From NCBI GenBank assembly GCA_036250195.1, contig JAVHZZ010000011.1, positions 53,017,311 through 53,081,310 on the forward strand: a stretch of DNA of 64,000 bases. Direction: 5' to 3'. Position 1 is the stretch's first letter. Every line of letters starts with the position of its first letter. The position numbers were made by a program, and so were the translations under genes. Below, in pieces: positions 21,207 through 29,742 of this stretch. The notes beneath the pieces were generated by a model. It made no database searches. It was not told the DNA's origin and saw only the letters and a list, made by a program, of their open reading frames with translations. The stretch comes from Mixophyes australis (taxonomy: Eukaryota > Chordata > Amphibia > Anura > Limnodynastidae).

Positions 21207-22139
21207 ATGACAGACCCAGATACGGAACCTACCGCCAAAGAGATGCTGCAGCATCTGGTCAGCCGTGTGGAGCAACAGGATGCCCGCCAACAGCTGTTAC
21301 TTCAGTGTTATCAGTCATTAACCTCCCAAGGAACATCTGGACAGACTGTGACAGCTACTACTGAGGCTCCTGTGCTTTCCTCCGTTTCCCCAGTGCCATC
21401 CCAGGTGTCTACAGCTTCCACGCTTCACCTGCCTACTCCGTCAAAGTACGATGGAGACCCCAAAACTTGTAGGGGTTTCCTTAACCAATGTTCAGTCCAT
21501 TTTGAGCTCCAACCTCAAAATTTTTCTACCCATCGTTCCAGAGTGGCCTATCTTATCTCTTTGTTTTCAGGACAAGCCCTGGCTTGGGCCTCCCCTCTGT
21601 GGGAGAGAAACGATCCAATATTACAAGATAGTGCCAAATTCATTTCTACATTCCGAAGTGTGTTCGATGAACCAGGTCGTGTGACCTCCGCTGCCTCCAG
21701 CATCCTCCGTCTGCGACAAGGATCTCATACAGTAGGCCAGTACGTCATTCAATTTAGGATCTTAGCCTCTGAGCTTCAGTGGAACACTGAAGCCCTAGTT
21801 GCCGCCTTCTGGCAGGGGCTCTCCGATAGAATTAAAGATGCACTGACTACCCAGGAGCTTCCTTCGTCACTTGAAGATTTGATCTCTCTATGCCATCGCG
21901 TTGATATGAGATTTCGTGAAAGAGAGGCTGAGAAAACAACTTATGCTAAAGCACCTCTTCGTTCTAACCCTCAATTGCGTCCAGGTTCACCCTCTGTGAT
22001 TCCCATGGAGATAGGACGTTCCAAATTATCTTCAGAGGAGAGGAAACGAAGAGTAAAGAATAGACTCTGTATCTATTGTGCTGATTCCACTCATATTCTC
22101 AGCTCTTGCCCTAAGAGATCGGGAAATGCCAGGCCCTAA
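21207..22139 (+). CDS. gag: element A Gag, 310 residues
   Basis: Intact Gag of a Tf1/sushi-type chromovirus, forming the cytoplasmic particle that packages element RNA. The ATG at 21207 is the first after the LTR. Residues 1-70 form an N-terminal region with a short helical stretch (LLQCYQSLTSQ). The capsid spans about 74-245 (PSKYDGDPKTCRGFLNQC; VHFELQPQNF; QALAWASPLWERNDPILQD; FRSVFDEPGRV; AFWQGLSDRIKDALT). A C-terminal CX2CX4HX4C zinc knuckle, CIYCADSTHILSSC, lies near 289-302. Gag ends TAA at 22137. Its last 25 nt overlap the pol frame (-1), with a slippery GGGAAAT at 22121-22127. The architecture resembles PEG10 and other sushi-derived Gags. Confidence 0.95.
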   Translation: MTDPDTEPTAKEMLQHLVSRVEQQDARQQLLLQCYQSLTSQGTSGQTVTATTEAPVLSSVSPVPSQVSTASTLHLPTPSKYDGDPKTCRGFLNQCSVHFELQPQNFSTHRSRVAYLISLFSGQALAWASPLWERNDPILQDSAKFISTFRSVFDEPGRVTSAASSILRLRQGSHTVGQYVIQFRILASELQWNTEALVAAFWQGLSDRIKDALTTQELPSSLEDLISLCHRVDMRFREREAEKTTYAKAPLRSNPQLRPGSPSVIPMEIGRSKLSSEERKRRVKNRLCIYCADSTHILSSCPKRSGNARP

Positions 22140-25100
22140 CTAGTTCTGGAGAGGTGAAGTTAGGGTCCCTGGAGTCCTCTCCATCTTCTATGAAGTCTAA
22201 AGTCTGCGCTTTTGATGTTACGATTTCTTTTGCTACCAAAACCTTTGAGTCACAGGCATTGATTGATTCCGGAGCAGCAGGAAATTTTATTTCCAAATCA
22301 TTAGTAAATCAATGGTCTCTACCAGTGATTACCTTAAAAACGCCCATTACTGTGACGGCTATAGATGGATCACGTCTCATCAACGGTCTCATCACCCAGA
22401 GTACGTCTCCAGTAACACTTCAGATTGGTGCCCTGCATCATGAAGAAATATCGTTTTTAATCCTTCCGGTTACGACAAGTCCGATTGTCTTAGGCCTTCC
22501 ATGGCTTCAGTGTCACTCTCCCCAGATTGACTGGCGCACCCCTCAAGTTACGTCTTGGGGGTCTGAATGTCACCATCGTTGCCTTTCCCAAGTTATTCCT
22601 CTCAAAGTACAGCAATCTTCCATCTCACCTACCTCACCGGGACTCCCTCCTCAATATGCTTCATTTACAGATGTGTTTGATAAAGCTCAGTCTGAACGTC
22701 TTCCTCCTCATCGTTCTTGGGATTGTCCGATCGACCTTCTACCTGGCAAGACTCCCCCCAGGGGCCGGGTCTATCCACTCTCGTTACCTGAAACTCAAGC
22801 TACATCTGAGTACATACAGGAGAACCTCCAGCGTGGGTTTATTCGACCTTCCACCTCTCCCGCTGGAGCTGGGTTCTTCTTCGTCAAAAAGAAGGATGGA
22901 TCATTACGCCCTTGCATAGATTTTCGTGGACTCAATGCCATTACTATCAAGAATCGGTATCCCATTCCGCTGATCACTGAGCTATTCGATCGCATCAAGG
23001 GAGCCCGTATCTTTACTAAGTTGGATCTTCGTGGTGCCTACAATTTAATCAGAATCCGTTCCGGTGACGAATGGAAGACAGCGTTTAACACCAGAGACGG
23101 GCATTACGAATATCTGGTAATGCCTTTCGGGCTGTGTAATGCCCCCGCTGTTTTTCAAGGCTTCATCAATGAGATCTTTCGGGACTTATTATATGTATGT
23201 GTCGTCGTCTACCTGGACGACATATTGATCTTTTCACAGGACCTGCCTTCTCACCACCAACATGTGGCAGAAGTCCTCTCCAGGCTACGGAAAAATTCAT
23301 TGTTCTGTAAATTAGAAAAATGTTCATTCGAATTGCCCCAGATTCCATTTTTGGGGTATATAGTTTCCGGAGTTGGCCTGAAGATGGATCCAGACAAGGT
23401 GAATGCTGTACTACATTGGCCCCAGCCAACTACTCTTCGTGCTATCCAGCGTTTTTTAGGTTTTGCCAATTACTATAGACGCTTCATTCAAGACTTTTCT
23501 TCCATTGCATCTCCTATTGTGGCCCTGACTGGGAAAGGGGCTAATCCCAAGCAATGGTCACCGGAGGCTCTTCAAGCCTTTCAAACACTCAAAGAGTCCT
23601 TCTCTTCGGCTCCAATCCTTCGACAGCCTGATGTGACACTCCCCTTCTTTCTAGAAGTAGATGCCTCTAATGTGGGCTTGGGAGCCATTCTCTCCCAACG
23701 CTTGGAACAGCAAAAATTCCATCCTTGTGCCTTCTATTCTCGGGGTCTCCTGCCCGCAGAGAAGAATTATACCATCGGGGACAAGGAGTTACTGGCTATC
23801 AAAGCTGCATTAGAGGAATGGAGATACTTATTGGAAGGAGCTCGCCATCCGGTGACGATCTTCACGGATCATAAGAACTTGTCATATCTCCAGTCTGCCC
23901 AATGCTTGAACCCTCGTCAAGCAAGATGGTCTCTTTTCTTTTCCCGTTTTGAATTAATAATAACCTTCAAACCAGCTGCCAAGAACAAAAAAGCTGACGC
24001 TTTATCTAGAGCTTTTGTGACGTCCTCTGATATAGAAGAGGTTTCCAACCATACCATTCTAGACCCCAAATGTATCTCACTGGCTGCTTCATCCACCAAA
24101 ACGCTACCATTTGGGAAGACCCTCGTGCCTCCTACTCTAAGGAGGAAAATCCTTTCGTGGTTCCATGCCTCTCGTTTTTCTGGACACGCCGGTGAACACA
24201 AGACCTTTGAGATTCTCTCTCGAAGTTACTGGTGGCCTTCAATGAGGAGAGACGTCAAAGAGTTCATTGCTTCCTGTGAGCTATGTTCCCAGTTCAAATC
24301 CTCCCGCAGAACCCCAGCAGGGTTGCTGCGACCACTACCCATTCCGTCCAAACCGTGGACCCATATTAGTATGGATTTCGTTACTGATTTACCACCTAGT
24401 AAGAATCATAACACTATTTGGGTGGTGGTGGACAGATTTTCGAAGATGGCTCATTTCGTCCCTCTGTCTGGTTTGCCTTCCTCGTCTATCCTGGCTGAAC
24501 ATTTCATTAAAGAGATCTTCCGTATCCATGGATGTCCGTCTGAGATTGTGTCAGATAGAGGAGTACAATTCGTTTCCAGATTCTGGCGAGCCCTTTGTAA
24601 AACCTTGGGCATACGATTAGCACTCTCATCTTCTTACCATCCGCAATCTAACGGACAAACTGAACGTGTCAATCAAGATCTTGAGACTTTTATAAGGATG
24701 TTCTCATCAGCCAATCAAGACAACTGGGTAGAGTTGCTTCCTTGGGCTGAATTCGCCCATAACAACATGTACCATGAGTCATCATCCAAAACTCCATTTT
24801 TTGTGGTCTACGGTCACCATCCGTCTTTTCCGGAATTTCCTGCCCTCCCGCCCACCCAAGTTCCTGCGGTGGAGACTGCTTGTCAGACCTTTAAAAATAT
24901 CTGGTCTCAGGTCAAAACCTGTTTAAAGAAGACATCTATCAAATATAAATCTTTCGCAGATAAGAAGAGGCGGGCTATTCCACCACTAAAAATTGGAGAT
25001 CGTGTCTGGTTATCTACCAAAAATATTCGTTTGAAGGTTCCATCTATGAAATTCGCCCCTCGTTTTATTGGTCCATATAGGATCATTCAAGTAATCAATC

Positions 25101-25516
25101 CAGTATGTGTGAAACTTCTTCTTCCTAAGAATCTTCGGATTTCTAATGCCTTCCATGTATCCTTGCTCAAACCTCTTATTATCAACCGTTTCTCAACTCC
25201 TCCCTCAGCTCCGCAGCCAGTTCAAGTTCATCAGGAGGAGGATTTCGAGATTACTGAGGTACTAGACGCAAAAATTTCGCGAGGAGTCCTCCTTTTCCTC
25301 GTTCATTGGAAGGGCTTTGGTCCTGAGGAGCGCTCTTGGATCAAAGCTGAAGATCTTAATGCTCCTGCCCTTTTGAAGAAGTTTTATTCCAAAAATCCGG
25401 ACAAACCCGGTTCCAGGCATTCTGTGCCCACCTTTAAAAGGGGGGGTACTGTCACTCACCGGACTGTGAGTGCTTCTTCCCGGACATTTAGGAACCGTGG
25501 CCGTCCTCCATCCTGA
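22115..25516 (+). CDS. pol: element A Pol, intact (protease, RT, RNase H, integrase, chromodomain)
   Basis: Open from 22115, just after TAA at 22112-22114, to TGA at 25514-25516. It has no clear ATG near its start and lies -1 to gag, so it is presumably made by frameshift. Counting from 22154, the protease is ALIDSGAAGNF (Asp near 38). RT has [32 protein letters not shown] and [10 protein letters not shown] (353-356). RNase H has FLEVDASNVGLGAIL and FTDHKNLSYLQ. The integrase has an HHCC finger (HASRFSGHAG to CELCSQ, 671-710) and a DD35E core with Asp near 740 (SMDFVTDL), Asp near 801 (SDRGVQF) and Glu near 837 (NGQTERVNQ). GPY/F is APRFIGPYRI. The chromodomain is FEITEVLDAKI to LVHWKGFGPEERSW (1031-1085). 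All catalytic residues I can see are present. The last 22 codons lie in the 3' LTR. Confidence 0.95.
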   Translation, partial: EIGKCQALTSSGEVKLGSLESSPSSMKSKVCAFDVTISFATKTFESQALIDSGAAGNFISKSLVNQWSLPVITLKTPITVTAIDGSRLINGLITQSTSPVTLQIGALHHEEISFLILPVTTSPIVLGLPWLQCHSPQIDWRTPQVTSWGSECHHRCLSQVIPLKVQQSSISPTSPGLPPQYASFTDVFDKAQSERLPPHRSWDCPIDLLPGKTPPRGRVYPLSLPETQATSEYIQENLQRGFIRPSTSPAGAGFFFVKKKDGSLRPCIDFRGLNAITIKNRYPIPLITELFDRIKGARIFTKLDLRGAYNLIRIRSGDEWKTAFNTRDGHYEYLVMPFGLCNAPAVFQGFINEIFRDLLYVCVVVYLDDILIFSQDLPSHHQHVAEVLSRLRKNSLFCKLEKCSFELPQIPFLGYIVSGVGLKMDPDKVNAVLHWPQPTTLRAIQRFLGFANYYRRFIQDFSSIASPIVALTGKGANPKQWSPEALQAFQTLKESFSSAPILRQPDVTLPFFLEVDASNVGLGAILSQRLEQQKFHPCAFYSRGLLPAEKNYTIGDKELLAIKAALEEWRYLLEGARHPVTIFTDHKNLSYLQSAQCLNPRQARWSLFFSRFELIITFKPAAKNKKADALSRAFVTSSDIEEVSNHTILDPKCISLAASSTKTLPFGKTLVPPTLRRKILSWFHASRFSGHAGEHKTFEILSRSYWWPSMRRDVKEFIASCELCSQFKSSRRTPAGLLRPLPIPSKPWTHISMDFVTDLPPSKNHNTIWVVVDRFSKMAHFVPLSGLPSSSILAEHFIKEIFRIHGCPSEIVSDRGVQFVSRFWRALCKTLGIRLALSSSYHPQSNGQTERVNQDLETFIRMFSSANQDNWVELLPWAEFAHNNMYHESSSKTPFFVVYGHHPSFPEFPALPPTQVPAVETACQTFKNIWSQVKTCLKKTSIKYKSFADKKRRAIPPLKIGDRVWLSTKNIRLKVPSMKFAPRFIGPYRIIQVINPVCVKLLLPKNLRISNAFHVSLLKPLIINRFSTPPSAPQPVQVHQEEDFEITEVLDAKISRGVLLFLVHWKGFGPEERSWIKAEDLNAPALLKKFYSKNPDKPGSRHSVPTFKRGGTVTHRTVSASSRTFRNRGRPPS
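22121..22182 (+). promoter_or_regulatory. -1 frameshift signal: GGGAAAT heptamer plus H-type pseudoknot
   Basis: GGGAAAT (22121-22127) sits as G GGA AAT in the gag frame. After a 6-nt spacer, stem 1 pairs CCCTAACT (22134-22141) with AGTTAGGG (22158-22165). Two further G-C pairs (22132-22133 with 22167-22168) are possible around a bulged T. Stem 2 pairs GGAGAGG in the loop (22148-22154) with CCTCTCC (22176-22182). The structure recurs with compensating changes in families B, C2 and D. PEG10 uses GGGAAAC with a pseudoknot, which supports the reading; translation efficiency is unknown. Confidence 0.85.
25434..25449 (+). promoter_or_regulatory. element A polypurine tract
   Basis: AAAAGGGGGGG followed by TAC, directly before the TG of the 3' LTR, is the expected plus-strand primer. 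Confidence 0.75.
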
Positions 25517-27382
25517 GGGTCTGCGCATGCGCAGCCCTTTCCTATACTTCAGTGTATGTCCCTTTAACTCAATTGGCAGATCAGGCAACACTCCCTATAT
25601 TAAGCACCTGTGGTCAACACCACGTTGCCTGATCTTGGAGTCTCATTCCCCATGAGTCTCTGAAGGTGTTCCTGTGTTTCCTCGTGTATTCAGCGCTGCT
25701 GATTCCTGTGGTTTCCAAACCACTTCTACCTCTGTGGTTTCCAAACCACTTCTACTACTGTGGTTCCCATACCACTTCTACCATCAACTGTATCATCGTG
25801 ACTGTTAGCTGATTCCTATCCGCTGCCTCCGTGCACTACAGTCTTCTAAACCACTTCAACGCTATTATATATCATTGTGACTGTTTGCTGATTCCTATCC
25901 GCTGCCTCCGTGCACTACAGCCTTCTCTCCACATCCACTCACCTGTTCATCATCAAGTCTGTGAGCTGATTCCTATCCGCTGCCTCCGTGCACTACAGCC
26001 TCCAGCTTGCAACTCGCCTGTGTTCATCATCGTGACTGTTAGCTGATTCCTATCCGCTGCCTCCGTGCCCTACAGTTTCCAGCTAGCAACTCGTCTGTGT
26101 TTCATCATCGTGACTGTTAGCTGATTCCTATCCGCTGCCGCTGTGCACTGCAGTCTCATCTCATCTCTCCTGTGTTTCCTCGAGACTGCTGCTATCATTG
26201 CCATCCGCTACTCTCCGTGATCAACAGCTCCTGGTCTACTCTGCTCTCCCGTGTTCCATCGCTATTGGCACCTGTTGGTTGCTACTGGTTACCTCCGTGT
26301 GTCCGCAGAGTCCTGCTGCTGCTGTCAGCGCTATCGTCCATCCACTGCTGATCCGCTCTCCACGCCTTCCCGTGTCCCGCTGGTCTCTACCCTCCTGTCA
26401 GCATTGGATTCGTATCTCATCAGCTACTCCTCTGCTAGATCATCTCCATTCTCCTGGGTCCTCCATGAGTCCAGTTCCACGTGCTACTGATTCCTGTGGA
26501 TTCGTGTCCCTGTTGGTCTAGTTACCTGTGCGCTGCACCTACTAGACCCCTGCCTCATCCATCCAGGGACTTCTCATCCAGCCGGCCTCCTGCCGCTCAG
26601 GTATCGCTGCACTCCTATCTGACTGCCTGCTTCTGAACCACGGTATGCATACTTCTCATTGACTGTGCTGGTGTATTGCATATCTTGCTGGACTGTGTTG
26701 GTTCTCCTCTGGAGTCTGCTATCCGCTGAGTCTATTGCCATCATTGACTGTGTTATCTTGTGCTGGATTACTTCAAGAGACTTTCTATATTTGCAGACCT
26801 GTTCAGTCATTTATATATATTGTGCATATTACTGTGGATCGTGTTTAAGGTGCCCGTGTATATCCTGTGTTGCAGTCTCTCCCCGTGCACCTCCTCACAT
26901 ATATATTCAGTGGTACAACTTGCTGATGGCAGACCACTGATCCCTGTTTCCTGTATCACCTGTTCCAGTATCCTCTCACATAGCAGTGGTACAACTTGCT
27001 ATCGCAGACCACTGACTACCCGGATACCTCCACTTGGATTCCATTCCTTCACTCAGACAGCGGTACAACTTGCTATCCGCAGACCGCTGACTCTCATCAC
27101 CTCCTCGTTTCTGTTGGACATTCCTCCTCACTATAGCAGTGGTACAACTTGCTATCGCAGACCACTGACTACCTTCACGTGCCCTTGTCCATACAGTTCC
27201 TCGTGTATTATTACCTCCATATTACCAGTGCTGCTAGTCATAGACTTTCCTGAGCATCTCATCATCTACCATTTCCTGTTCCGTGATCACCCTGCTACCA
27301 GAGTACCCGATTACCATCTACATTGCTCTGGTAAGCCTACCACCTGGTGATCCCTGGGTAAAGACTCCTAGTGCCCGTGACA
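25450..27382 (+). mobile_element. element A 3' LTR
   Basis: 1,933 bp, identical to the 5' LTR apart from three substitutions and the loss (or lack of gain) of two 77-bp units, 154 bp in all. The pol frame runs 67 nt into it and stops at 25514-25516. Confidence 0.93.
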
Positions 27383-27387
27383 AGCAG

Positions 27388-28233
27388 ATAGTATCTCGGG
27401 ACTGGAGACAGAGGCTGGAAGATTGGCACTGGAAGCAGGAGCTGGAAGCTTGGCACTGGAAGCAGGAGCTGGAAGCTTGGCACTGGAAGCAAAGGCTGGC
27501 ACCTCAGAACATGAGGCAGAAGCTGGTAGCTTGGCACTGGAGGCAGGAGCTGGAAGCTTGGCACTGGAGGCAGGAGCTGGAAGCTTGGCACTGGAGGCAG
27601 GAGCTTGCACCATAGAGCGGGAGGCAGAGGATGGCATCACAGAGCGGGAGGCAGTAATAAATGGTGGATCCAGAATAATCTTTTTACTGGAAGCAAGATT
27701 GGCTAGAGGCTGTTCAGCAGGGTACCTCTGTTTTCTGTGTGGACATGACAATAGGAAGTGTTCATTGCTAGCATAATAAAAACAAAGGTTCAAAGTTCTT
27801 CTGCGGTTACGTTCCTCCTGTGAAAGGGGACTGTACGGACCACCTCTAACTTGAAATAGTTTTGCAGAAATGGCAGTGATGACTGGTGTCTGAATTGAAG
27901 AAGTAGTGGTTGGCTGAATTGTAGATCTTGCCTCAGAAAATACTGCAGCTGGGAAGGAAGCTTTACACTGTTTTTGCTGATTATTCACAGGTAGCTCATG
28001 TCTTGCAATAACTGGAGTCTGGGATGTCAGTGAAGTTATTTTTGGGCAGGAAACAGTTTCTGAGTGAGCACAACACTGAACAACATTTGTGGAAAGTCCT
28101 TTGATTAATTGAGGAAGCAGACATAAAACTTGTGATAACTGAGAGCGGAGTTGCAGTATATCAATCTGCAGAGTCTATAACATAGAGGTGTCTAAAAGAG
28201 CTTACACAGGTGTGGCCCCAGCGAGATCCATGA
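27388..28233 (-). pseudogene. element E Gag-like part 1: N-terminus, knuckle, 9-residue repeats
   Basis: From the ATG at 28233 the minus strand gives MDLAGATPV then a stop, a helical segment (LQIDILQLRSQLSQVLCLLP), a linker and, at about 27830-27760, a zinc knuckle homologous to the end of sushi-type Gags (LSQEERNRRR then LCFYYASNEHFLLSC, with the second Cys changed to Tyr). It then runs into repeats of nine residues (SSAKLPAPA type) until the element A insertion at 27387. The expected capsid is missing between the N-terminal helix and the knuckle. Confidence 0.7.
27412..27640 (-). repeat. 27-bp tandem array A within element E
   Basis: About eight 27-bp units (GAGCTGGAAGCTTGGCACTG core on the plus strand) encoding SSAKLPAPA-type nonapeptides on the minus strand. 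It has the same period as array B on the other side of the element A insertion, so the two probably form one proline-rich repeat domain. Confidence 0.9.
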
Positions 28234-28251
28234 GGTTAGGCTGATTCATTC

Positions 28252-28721
28252 TGTCACGGCTCTCTGGAATATTCCACAATATTATTGCACAGAAACAGTG
28301 ATGATACTAAATATTTATTGTAAATACAGGCAGGGTTGGATCTCAGTGGCTGAAGGGCCAGGCAAGGCATGAAACAAAATGTCCAGGAATAATATTCAAA
28401 ACAAAGTATTTTAAACTTGCCAGGTTCCAGAGAAGCATAGAGAGGTCAAAGTCCAAGAGCCAGTAAAGCAGAAACAACAAAATCCAGAGCTGCAACATAA
28501 ACAGAGATCCAGAGCTGTAACACACCACAGTGATCCAGAGCTGCAACACATACAATGAACTAGCAAGGAATGATTGCCACGGGTCAGTCTTTATGGTCTG
28601 GTGATCAGCATAACATTTAACAGCTGAGTGAGGACACACAATCCACATAGCGGCCACTAGTGGGGAACACGCAGAACTGCACCTGTAGGGACTTAGTGCA
28701 AAAAAGCATCAGACCATAACA
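28252..28721 (-). mobile_element. element E 5' LTR
   Basis: The 470-bp partner of the LTR at 17456-17930. On the minus strand it ends GCCGTGACA and is followed by GAATGAATCAGCC and then, at 28233, an ATG (MDLAGATPV). No clean self-primer match to the LTR was found for this element. Confidence 0.85.
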
Positions 28722-28928
28722 CCGACGCACAGAGAAGCAAGCATTGGAACACTATAACCAGCACAGGCAGAGAGAAGCTAACAGGTATTCGAACCAGTAG
28801 TAGCCAATTTTGGCAGGTGTCAGATTGAGCTGCAGGTGACAGGAGTTCAGGTGATCACACCAAATCTGAGAACAACACTGCAGCAGCGAAAACGAAAACA
28901 GCAGTTACATGCTGTTCCTAACAACTAT

Positions 28929-29224
28929 TAGCCTTATTCATTAGCGATCAGATCTGTTGCGGAAGTTGCGATGAGTATTTTAAGAGCAAACGGGGAGATA
29001 AGAAATTCGCAATTCAGCTTATCTTAAGATCCGCATCTTAACTTCCGCTTGTTATTTAAATATAAGAAAGTGTGTTACATAACATCAAATGTTGGAGGTG
29101 CAAAGGGTTTGTTTTCACATGTAAAAACACAATCGGAGTGTATTATACAGGATTATTGTAATCTAATTATTACAAGTGTATTATAAAAAATTATATAATT
29201 AATGTTTCAAAATGCGTAGCATAC
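28929..29224. other. possible Harbinger-like MITE remnant
   Basis: This DNA continues the sequence broken by the outer solo LTR. It begins TAGCCTTATTCATTAGCG and contains GAAGTTGCG and AACTTCCGC motifs in opposite orientation (28955-29050), resembling Harbinger-type MITE ends. No 3-bp target duplication could be fixed. The rest is AT-rich. Confidence 0.35.
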
Positions 29225-29345
29225 TCTTCCATAATAGATACATAGTAGGGTACATACAACCTCCACACAGATAAAGGTCATGACCCAGGAATCAAACTCA
29301 TGACTCCATTGTTGGAAGGTGGATTGACTAACCACTAAGGCAACA
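29225..29345 (-). mobile_element. SINE head fragment, tRNA-derived
   Basis: The minus strand reads TTAGTGGTTAGTC then GAGTCATGAGTTTGATTCCTG and ATCTGTGTGGAGGTTGTATG. The first part resembles an A box and GAGTTTGATTCC a B box of a tRNA-derived pol III promoter. The body ATCTGTG.GGAG.TTGTATGT is shared with the SINE at 58132-58402, whose head is missing. Confidence 0.65.
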
Positions 29346-29484
29346 TTCATTTGGAAATATAAATACATTCTATAGACTACAGCAATAAGCACAACAATAC
29401 AGCATGTGTGCCCTGATGTAAGAGCTATATAATAGTACTCTTCCTTATTACCCAAAAATATATGCAAATTAAGATCTGCACAGG

Positions 29485-29575
29485 TACCTTAGTAGTTACA
29501 ATTTCTGTCTCACAACACTGGCATCATGAGTTTGAATACCAAGAATGGCTGTGGCATCTGTGTGCAGCATGTGGG
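29485..29575 (+). mobile_element. second SINE head fragment
   Basis: The plus strand has CCTTAGTAGTTACAATTTCT, then CATCATGAGTTTGAATACC and GGCATCTGTGTG, a decayed copy of the same tRNA-like head. It is followed at 29573 by GGGCCTTATTCATTAATG, a Harbinger-like terminus with no matched partner. Confidence 0.45.
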
Positions 29576-29742
29576 CCTTATTCATTAATGAAAGGAACAC
29601 AACAGGAACTTTGCGCAAACTAGCCTATTTTTTTTGGCAAGGGCTAGTAATTGGATAGTAGTTACCTAATAAGGAAAGTAATGGTTTGTTTTCATGTAAC
29701 ACACAACACTTGCTAGCTTGATTTTTCTTGCTCTACCACAAT

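Larger units (their letters stand above)
19102..27387 (+). mobile_element. element A: full-length, young Tf1/sushi-type chromovirus (TSD AGCAG)
   Basis: An 8,276-bp element at 19107-27382 flanked by AGCAG (19102-19106 and 27383-27387), inserted in element E. The order is 5' LTR, primer-binding site, gag, pol (protease, RT, RNase H, integrase, chromodomain), polypurine tract, 3' LTR. gag and pol are open throughout. Comparing the LTRs by eye I found three substitutions (20295/26484, 20341/26530, 20619/26808) plus a difference of two 77-bp tandem units. It is therefore a recent insertion and a candidate for activity. Confidence 0.95.
17451..28726 (-). mobile_element. element E: gag-only LTR element split by element A (TSD CCGAC)
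   Basis: Minus-strand LTR element at 17456-28721 flanked by CCGAC (17451-17455 and 28722-28726). Its LTRs are 17456-17930 (475 bp) and 28252-28721 (470 bp), with edges TGTTATGG and GCCGTGACA on the minus strand. Without element A it would be about 2,985 bp. It carries Gag-like pieces but no protease, RT, RNase H or integrase, so it depends on another element or is an internal-deletion derivative. Confidence 0.85.
16264..28928 (-). mobile_element. outer solo LTR enclosing the nested insertions (TSD ACTAT)
   Basis: The left edge TGTCATGAATC starts at 16269 and the right edge ...GTTCCTAACA ends at 28923. The 5-mer ACTAT flanks both (16264-16268 and 28924-28928). With the two inner insertions and their duplications removed, the LTR would be about 820 bp. 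It has no internal region, so it is a solo LTR left by LTR-LTR recombination. Orientation is inferred as minus from the GACCTCTGCCTG-type motifs on that strand. Visible LTR pieces are 16269-16822, 17387-17455 and 28727-28923. Confidence 0.75.

Noticed and set aside
28252..28721. Self-primer pair for element E
   Set aside because: GAATGAATCAGCC after the LTR and GGAATGATTGCC in the LTR share only about seven contiguous matching bases and the TATA spacing is wrong. Too weak to claim.
29207..29467. 86-codon minus-strand frame
   Set aside because: It covers the tRNA-like SINE head and flanking AT-rich DNA. The SINE explains the sequence better.
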